NCBI RefSeq assembly: GCF_036013915.1
Contig: NZ_CP107899.1
Location: 3,286,001-3,350,000 of the forward strand
Direction of reading: 5' to 3'
Length of the DNA: 64,000 nucleotides
From: Streptomyces sp. NBC_00464
GTDB taxonomy: Bacteria; Actinomycetota; Actinomycetes; Streptomycetales; Streptomycetaceae
Shown here piece after piece: positions 59,408-64,000 of this stretch (positions are counted from its first letter, which is position 1; the number at the start of each line of letters is the position of its first letter). The notes below the pieces were generated by a model. The model saw only the letters and a program-made list of their open reading frames with translations, was not told the DNA's origin and did no database searches. Both the position numbers and the translations under genes were made by a program.

Positions 59408-60255
59408 GCGTCCAGATCCACCGGCGTCGCAATGGTGTTCCACAGGCTCTCGAACCATTCGGCGGACTGCGCCACGAACAGCTGATCCCGCACACCGGCG
59501 GAGCTTTCGAAGCGGAAGAGCGTCGATCGGCTGCCCAGGACATCGAAGAGCTGGGTGGAGACGCCCTCGATCAGCTCCTCGCGCTCCTCCACCGTGTAGT
59601 ACGCGAACAGAGCCTCCGAGGCGTTCAGCACATACAGCTTCACGGGGGGCGTGAACGGCAGCGCCCTCATGATCACTTCGATGCCCAGCTCGCTGGTACT
59701 ACGCAGCGATTCGAGATTCTGCCGCAGCACCCGGCCCTGGAGGTTGCGCAGCCTCAGCCAGCGCTGATGCACCGACTCGTCCCCCTCCAGCGGTTCGGCG
59801 CGCCTGGGAAAGGCCAGCACGATGTCGCGGGCGGGCAGCAGCACCCGCACCTTCACCGAACGCGGCAACAGTTCCCCCGCTCTGATGCGCGTCAGGGACT
59901 CGGCCAGAGCTGGGACGAAGGACTCCGCCGTCAGACAGAGCGCGTCGATGCGCACGTCGTCGCTCTCGAACGCACGCAGCACCCTGCGCCCAAGCACGGC
60001 TGCCGTCTGCTGGGGCATCTGAGTGTCCGGCGAGCTCGCGACTCTGGGCGGCGCCCCCCGGGTGATCGCAGCCAGCAGGCCGTCCCCCTGGAGACGCTGC
60101 AGCGCCAGCCGGACGACGCCACGGTCCACGCCGAACTCGTCGGCCAGCACGGCCTGGGTGGGCAGGGGGTCGCCGGGCTTCAGCTCTCCGGTGCGGATGC
60201 GCGCCCGCAGCGCCTCCGCCACGTCTTCCGGTGAGGGCTTGGGGCTTCCGTTCAT
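59404..60255 (-). CDS. GntR-family regulator 2 with the same C-terminal domain
   Basis: 283 residues from ATG 60255; GTG 60276 adds seven residues. The winged helix shows EDVAEALRARIRTGELKPGDPLPTQAVLADEFGVDRGVVRLALQRLQGDGLLAAITRGAPP. The C-terminal part aligns with GntR-1: LCLTAESFVPALAESL, IMRALPFTPPVKLYVLN, RSTLFRF, WFESLWNTIA. It is divergent from peptide 2 and convergent with peptide 1, repeating the layout of the first module. AACAACT-type sites fill the upstream region. Confidence 0.82.
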   Translation of the reverse strand: MNGSPKPSPEDVAEALRARIRTGELKPGDPLPTQAVLADEFGVDRGVVRLALQRLQGDGLLAAITRGAPPRVASSPDTQMPQQTAAVLGRRVLRAFESDDVRIDALCLTAESFVPALAESLTRIRAGELLPRSVKVRVLLPARDIVLAFPRRAEPLEGDESVHQRWLRLRNLQGRVLRQNLESLRSTSELGIEVIMRALPFTPPVKLYVLNASEALFAYYTVEEREELIEGVSTQLFDVLGSRSTLFRFESSAGVRDQLFVAQSAEWFESLWNTIATPVDLDA

Positions 60256-60279
60256 CGCTGTGCGCTCAGGAGTCACAAC

Positions 60280-60360
60280 AGAACGCTACAACTTCACGCC
60301 ATCAAGCGGGAGTTGTTGAAGAGTTGTTTATGAGATGGCGCCAACTGGGAACAACTTGGT
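60280..60360. promoter_or_regulatory. AACAACT/AGTTGTT operator array upstream of GntR-2
   Basis: The heptamer AGTTGTT occurs at 60311-60317 and 60322-60328 (11-bp spacing, same face of the helix). Its complement AACAACT occurs at 60350-60356, with near-matches at 60288-60294 (ACAACTT) and 60340-60346 (GCCAACT). These lie between divergent GntR-2 and peptide 2, as expected for cooperative operator sites. Confidence 0.6.
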
Positions 60361-60504
60361 TAGTTCATCGCAATCTTGTGTGAGTAAGTCCCAACCAAAC
60401 ACCCCGCACTTCCCGTTGACCCGCCCATCGGCGCACGGGGGTCGCGCACGCATCGGCTGATTCCCTGAGCCTCCCCGCTCGCCGCCTTCCCGGAAGGGGC
60501 CGCC

Positions 60505-60675
60505 ATGCCCTTGATCCCCCTCGTCATCGAACAGCTCGCCCAATGGAAGTTAGGTCTCCTGGGAGGAGTGAGCGCGTCCCTCCTGGTGACCGGCTGCAAG
60601 CTGGGCAACACGACCTGCGTGGTCATCGGCTCCGTGTCACTCGCGCTGCTCCTCAACTCCAGCGGTCAGCACTGA
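60505..60675 (+). CDS. 56-residue hydrophobic peptide 2
   Basis: ATG 60505 has GGAAGGGGC upstream. MPLIPLVIEQLAQWKLGLLGGVSASLLVTGCKLGNTTCVVIGSVSLALLLNSSGQH shares with peptide 1 the N-terminal MP-x-I-x-L-x2-EQ-x2-QWK pattern, G-x-(L/M)-G, K-x-GN-x2-C and LALLL. Residues 16-30 and 37-50 are hydrophobic. It is the second copy of the regulator/peptide module, divergent from GntR-2. The function is unknown; see findings. Confidence 0.75.
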   Translation: MPLIPLVIEQLAQWKLGLLGGVSASLLVTGCKLGNTTCVVIGSVSLALLLNSSGQH

Positions 60676-60698
60676 GAACCGTCGCCCCCGCCGGCCCC

Positions 60699-61952
60699 TC
60701 AGAACACATCCGGGCACCAAGCCCGCCGCCCCGCCCGCAGCACCCCGTCCGCACGCGCCGCCGCCCCCGGGGTCAGCTCCTCGACGCGGCCCAGGGCCGC
60801 CAGCCGCAGGGTCGACTCGTCGCCGAGGTACAGCGTGCCCAACTCGCGTACGTCCATGGCCAGGTCGGCCGACCGCGTCGTCGGGGTGCACGTCGCGCCG
60901 TCCGGTGTGGCGTCCAGGTGGAAGCGGCCTGCGGTGAGGCCCGTCGTGTCGTGGATGTCCAGGACGAGGGAGCCGGGCACCGCGTAGGTGCGGGCCTCCA
61001 GTGCGCGGACGATGTCCAGGACGCGCACCCACATGAAGTCCGCGTGCGTCACCACGCGGGCCGCGCGCGGGTCCGGGAGGTGGAGCGGGAGCAGGTCGTC
61101 CGGGGCGCGGTGGCCGGTGCGGATCGTGGCGATCCAGTCGATCGAGCAGAGGAAGTGCCACAGCGCCCGCTCCGCCGCCGGCGTCACCGCGATCAGGCTG
61201 CGCACCGTCGCCCGGTTCAGCGGCTGCTTGGCATCGCCCCAGTGGTCGTCGGCGCGGTAGACGAGCAGGCCGTCGACGCTGCCGTCGGGCCCGCGGTAGA
61301 CGGCGTAGAACGGCTCGGTCCAGGTGTCGTGCGGGAAGAGCACCTCACCGGTGACGAGGTCCCACCAGCGTTCGCCGCGGCTCACCACCCCGTGCTGCCG
61401 GGCCCGCAGCCGGTCGTGCAGGACCTGACCCAGCTTGCGCACCTCCGCGCCGTCCACCAGGTCGATCCGGCCGCCGTCCTCCGCGGAGGGGACCCGGCGG
61501 TGCGGGTCGAGGCCCGTGCGGGGGACGTCGACCTCCCACTCCGTGGTCCAGGTCGCCGGGCCGAAGCCGTACCGGCCGTAGATCGGGTACTCGGCGGCGA
61601 TCAGCGTGGCGGCCACATCGCCGCGCTCCTTCGCCGCCGCCAGGTCCGTGGCCATCATCCGCGAGAGCAGCCCGCGGCGCCGATGGGTGGGTGACACCGT
61701 GACGTTGGTGACCGCGTCCGTCGGCACCGTCGCGCCGCCGACCACCGTCAGCTCCTGCGCGAACGAGCGGAACGTCGCCACGCACCGCCCCTCGTCGAAC
61801 ACCCCCTGCGTGCGCGTCAGGTCCAGGTACGGCAACCGCCCGGCCACCTCCTCGTCCGACGGTGTCGGCGCGCGCAGGAAGCCGGTGTTCAGGGCGCGCA
61901 GCCAGTCATGGAGCTCGGATTCGGTGATGGGGCGGATGTCGAGGGTGCTCAT
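60699..61952 (-). CDS. Eis-like N-acetyltransferase (GNAT, tandem-domain)
   Basis: 417 residues from ATG 61952. The N-terminal GNAT domain has [64 protein letters not shown] second GNAT-like domain and a C-terminal SCP2-type region follow ([52 protein letters not shown]). The chain ends in Phe (CPDVF), matching Eis, whose C-terminal carboxylate is catalytic. Eis acetylates aminoglycosides and other amines at several sites; the physiological substrate in Streptomyces is unknown. Confidence 0.88.
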   Translation of the reverse strand: MSTLDIRPITESELHDWLRALNTGFLRAPTPSDEEVAGRLPYLDLTRTQGVFDEGRCVATFRSFAQELTVVGGATVPTDAVTNVTVSPTHRRRGLLSRMMATDLAAAKERGDVAATLIAAEYPIYGRYGFGPATWTTEWEVDVPRTGLDPHRRVPSAEDGGRIDLVDGAEVRKLGQVLHDRLRARQHGVVSRGERWWDLVTGEVLFPHDTWTEPFYAVYRGPDGSVDGLLVYRADDHWGDAKQPLNRATVRSLIAVTPAAERALWHFLCSIDWIATIRTGHRAPDDLLPLHLPDPRAARVVTHADFMWVRVLDIVRALEARTYAVPGSLVLDIHDTTGLTAGRFHLDATPDGATCTPTTRSADLAMDVRELGTLYLGDESTLRLAALGRVEELTPGAAARADGVLRAGRRAWCPDVF

Positions 61953-62005
61953 CCGCCCCACGCTAGACACGGCGGCAAGCGATGTCGCCTCCTTTTCGAC
62001 GGCCC

Positions 62006-62050
62006 TCGGAACACGGACCTCGGAACACGGCCCTCAGAGCACGGACCTCA
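62006..62050. repeat. 14-bp tandem repeat at the asparaginase 3' end
   Basis: Three 14-bp units (62006-62019, 62020-62033, 62034-62047; core TCGGAACACGGACC) run directly into the asparaginase stop codon (62048-62050), where a fourth copy begins. It is another local duplication at a gene terminus. Confidence 0.8.
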
Positions 62051-63040
62051 GAACGCCGCCCGGATCTCCCCGACCTCCGCGCTGCCGCCCAGCAGCGGCG
62101 CCCGGCCGATCCGCGACACCACCGGGGCGTCGACGCCGAGCAGGCCCAGCGCGCGGGCCAGCACCGGGCCCAGTGCCCGGGTCGAGCCGTCGTCGATCTT
62201 GAAGGCCAGCGCCCGGCCGTCCGCCAGGGCCACCGCCTGGACCGCCTCGGCGCCCATCTTGGACAGCGTGCCCGGCACCTCCTTCATCAGCCAGGTGTCG
62301 GGCCGCCGGGTACCGGCCACGTACTCGGGATGGGCGCGCATCGCGTCCGCCACCCGGCGCTCGGCCGTGCCCTGCTCCGCCGTGACGAACGTACGGAACG
62401 CCCGCGCGAGACCCACCAGCGAGAGCGCCATCAGCGGCGCCCCGCAGCCGTCCGTGCCGACCGCTGCGACCGGTTCGCCCGCCGCCTCCTCGACGACCTG
62501 GTGGACCAGCTGCTGGAGCGGGTGCGCCGGGTCGAGGTAGGTGGCCGTGTCCCAGCCGTTGTGCAGGCACACCGCGAGCATCGCCGCGTGCTTGCCGGAA
62601 CAGTTCATCGTGATCCGCTCCCGGACCTGCCCGGCGGCGAGATACGTCTCCGCCTCCACCGGGTCCAGCGGCAGATCGGGCGGGGTCTGCAGATCGTCGG
62701 GCGACAGCCCGTGCTCGGTGAGCATCTTGCGTACGAGATCGAGGTGGAAGCCCTCGCCCGAATGGCTGGCGGCGGCCAGCGCCAGCCGCTCCCCGGACAG
62801 CTCCAGACCGGCCCGCAGCACCGCAGCGGCCTGCATCGGCTTGTTGGAGGAGCGCGGGAAGACCGGCGCCGTCGGATCACCCAGCGACAGCTCCACGCTG
62901 CCGTCGGCGGCCAGGACGACCAGGGAGCCCCGGTGGTGGCCCTCGACGAAACCGGACCGGACGACCTCGGCCAGTACGGGCAGAAGGGGGGCCCGGCCGG
63001 ATATGCCGGACGGGGACGACGGGGCTGCGCTGGAGGTCAT
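62048..63040 (-). CDS. Asparaginase (AnsA-like, PF06089 family)
   Basis: 330 residues. The family pattern is LAEVVRSGFVEGHHRGSLVVLAADGSVELSLGDP, PVFPRSSNKPMQAAAVLRAG, ALAAASHSGEGFHLDLVRKML, NCSGKHAAMLAVCLHNGWDTATYLD and VGTDGCGAPLMALSLVGLARAF. It probably hydrolyses L-asparagine or a related amide to the acid. It belongs to the bacterial thermolabile asparaginase group, distinct from AnsB-type enzymes. No signal peptide is visible, so it is cytoplasmic. Confidence 0.9.
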   Translation of the reverse strand: MTSSAAPSSPSGISGRAPLLPVLAEVVRSGFVEGHHRGSLVVLAADGSVELSLGDPTAPVFPRSSNKPMQAAAVLRAGLELSGERLALAAASHSGEGFHLDLVRKMLTEHGLSPDDLQTPPDLPLDPVEAETYLAAGQVRERITMNCSGKHAAMLAVCLHNGWDTATYLDPAHPLQQLVHQVVEEAAGEPVAAVGTDGCGAPLMALSLVGLARAFRTFVTAEQGTAERRVADAMRAHPEYVAGTRRPDTWLMKEVPGTLSKMGAEAVQAVALADGRALAFKIDDGSTRALGPVLARALGLLGVDAPVVSRIGRAPLLGGSAEVGEIRAAF

Positions 63041-63085
63041 GGTGGCCTTCCGGGGACGGGCGGGACCCGCCCCGGAAGGGTCGCT

Positions 63086-63724
63086 TCAGGCGAGCAGGTC
63101 GTCTACTTGTGCTTCCCCGTCACGGTACCTGCGGGCGATCTCCGCACTGCAATCGTCCGCGGTGCGCTGGAGCCGGTACCGGCGCCGGGAGACCTGCTGC
63201 TCGTAGCGGACCAGGCGTCCCATGGCGGTGTGCAGCTCTTCGTCCGTCCGGGCGTCGAGGTCGGAGAGTTCGACCTCGGCGAGCGTCTCCGCCGCCAGCT
63301 GCCGGTACTCGTCGGTGCGCGGCGTGCTGAGCGTGACGTGCCGTGCGGAGGAGCGGTGCAGCGACGGGGTGTCCGTGAGGATCTCCGAGAGCCGGTCCAC
63401 CACCGGCGACTCGGGGTCGCGCCGCCGCGCCAGCTCGGCCCGCAGGATGTCGATCCGCCCCTGGACGAGCCGCCGCACATAGCTGAGATCGGCCTCGTCA
63501 CGCTGGGAGTCCCGCCGCAGCCCGCGCAGCTCGGGCAACCGCAGAGCGCCCAGATCGGCCGGGGCCGCTCCCGCGGTCCCGTCCTCGGAGCCGTGTCCGG
63601 TCCGCTGCACGGGTGGGCGCATCGTGCTCGTACTCGTACCGGGCTTGCTGTCGACACCGGGGCGCGCGACCGGCACTGCGCCCGGGGACTGCCCGGTTCC
63701 ATGCATGCTCATGCTTGTGTCCAT
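63086..63724 (-). CDS. rsiG: RsiG: c-di-GMP-dependent anti-sigma factor for WhiG
   Basis: 212 residues. The N-terminal ~60 are disordered (Pro/Thr/Gly-rich). The coiled-coil helical core carries the E-x3-S-x2-R-x3-Q-x3-D signature twice: EADLSYVRRLVQGRID and EQQVSRRRYRLQRTAD. This tandem motif is the c-di-GMP-binding hallmark of RsiG from Streptomyces venezuelae (established knowledge). RsiG sequesters the sporulation sigma factor WhiG when c-di-GMP is high. Start ATG 63724 is used; shorter starts would remove only the disordered region. It is divergent from dtd. Confidence 0.9.
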   Translation of the reverse strand: MDTSMSMHGTGQSPGAVPVARPGVDSKPGTSTSTMRPPVQRTGHGSEDGTAGAAPADLGALRLPELRGLRRDSQRDEADLSYVRRLVQGRIDILRAELARRRDPESPVVDRLSEILTDTPSLHRSSARHVTLSTPRTDEYRQLAAETLAEVELSDLDARTDEELHTAMGRLVRYEQQVSRRRYRLQRTADDCSAEIARRYRDGEAQVDDLLA

Positions 63725-63828
63725 CCCCTCGACCGGTGCGTCGGCACACCGCCTCTGTGCATGGTGCCACTCCGAGGGGCCCTGTGGAGTTGCTCTGTAC
63801 CCGTTCAGCCCAAGATAGGTTGGTCTGT

Positions 63829-64000
63829 ATGCGTGCAGTGGTACAGAGGGTGGACGGTGCGAGCGTCACGGTGGCCGACGCCGGGGGCGAGGGCGGCGGT
63901 CCGGCGGTCGTCGGCGAAATCGTGGGCGAGGGGCTGTGTGTGCTGGTGGGAGTCACCCACGGCGACACCGCGGAGAAGGCGGCCCAGCTCGCCCGCAAGC
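63829..64000 (+). CDS. dtd: D-aminoacyl-tRNA deacylase, N-terminal part (cut by window edge)
   Basis: The first 57 codons read MRAVVQRVDGASVTVA...VGEIVGEGLCVLVGVTHGDTAEKAAQLARK, the canonical DTD N-terminus (QRV-x-ASV and GLCVLVGV). DTD removes D-amino acids (and glycine) from mischarged tRNAs. The C-terminal part with the catalytic NGPVT/GMP loop lies beyond the window. It is divergent from rsiG. Confidence 0.92.
   Translation, partial: MRAVVQRVDGASVTVADAGGEGGGPAVVGEIVGEGLCVLVGVTHGDTAEKAAQLARK

Noticed and set aside
1..64000. tRNA, rRNA or CRISPR array
   Set aside because: No cloverleaf with a proper T-loop, no rRNA-like stretches, and no regularly spaced repeats of CRISPR type; the tandem arrays here have no spacers.

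Overview
The window is high-GC actinobacterial chromosome, almost certainly Streptomyces. Most third codon positions are G/C, GTG and TTG starts are common, and four-base start/stop overlaps are frequent. Marker genes and their order fit Streptomyces: rlmB-cysS, ispF-ispD-carD, phoP-phoR/phoU with PHO boxes, gpmA, mshA, an rsiG-type anti-sigma gene and dtd. Several blocks keep an order I recall from Mycobacterium (carD-ispD-ispF-cysS; senX3/regX3-gpm-ybjN-mshA; Xre-hbhA-small membrane protein). No rRNA, tRNA or CRISPR array was found.

Layout. 1-16.5 kb is a conserved core: a DoxX-like membrane protein (partial), rlmB, cysS, ispF, ispD, carD, a lipoprotein, phoPR and phoU. Between cysS and ispF sits an inserted four-gene operon (solute-binding lipoprotein, fused two-domain ABC permease, MFS transporter, FMN/F420 split-barrel protein). 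All its junctions overlap by four bases, and a near-perfect Zur-box-like palindrome covers its promoter. 16.6-32.1 kb carries a 49-residue Cys-rich metal-binding peptide, an MFS exporter, gpmA, a small toxin/antitoxin-like pair, a lipoprotein, a kinase-like phosphotransferase, two methyltransferases, a Tat-secreted beta-helix protein, ybjN, mshA, an NlpC/P60 endopeptidase, a receiver-PP2C phosphatase, and the DUF2516-hbhA-Xre block.

32.3-55.7 kb is accessory: many regulator/target pairs (ArsR-MFS, LysR/SDR, TetR/serine hydrolase, GlxA-type AraC/dehydrogenase, HTH/hydrolase, MarR-MFS-PPOX, two TetR genes). It also holds a decayed gene, a recombinase-like fragment, and two proteins with a common N-terminal domain (one with HEAT-like repeats).

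55.8-60.7 kb is the most unusual part. A kinase-like phosphotransferase and a HAD phosphatase precede two paralogous GntR-type regulators. Each regulator is divergent from a paralogous 55-56 residue hydrophobic peptide, so the module regulator/peptide occurs twice in tandem. 60.7-64 kb returns to conserved genes: an Eis-like acetyltransferase, an asparaginase, rsiG and the start of dtd.

A recurring small-scale feature is short tandem duplication at the 3' ends of genes, repeating the stop codon or abutting it (near 16.9, 44.5, 59.4 and 62.0 kb), plus a 25-bp intergenic tandem array near 46.7 kb.
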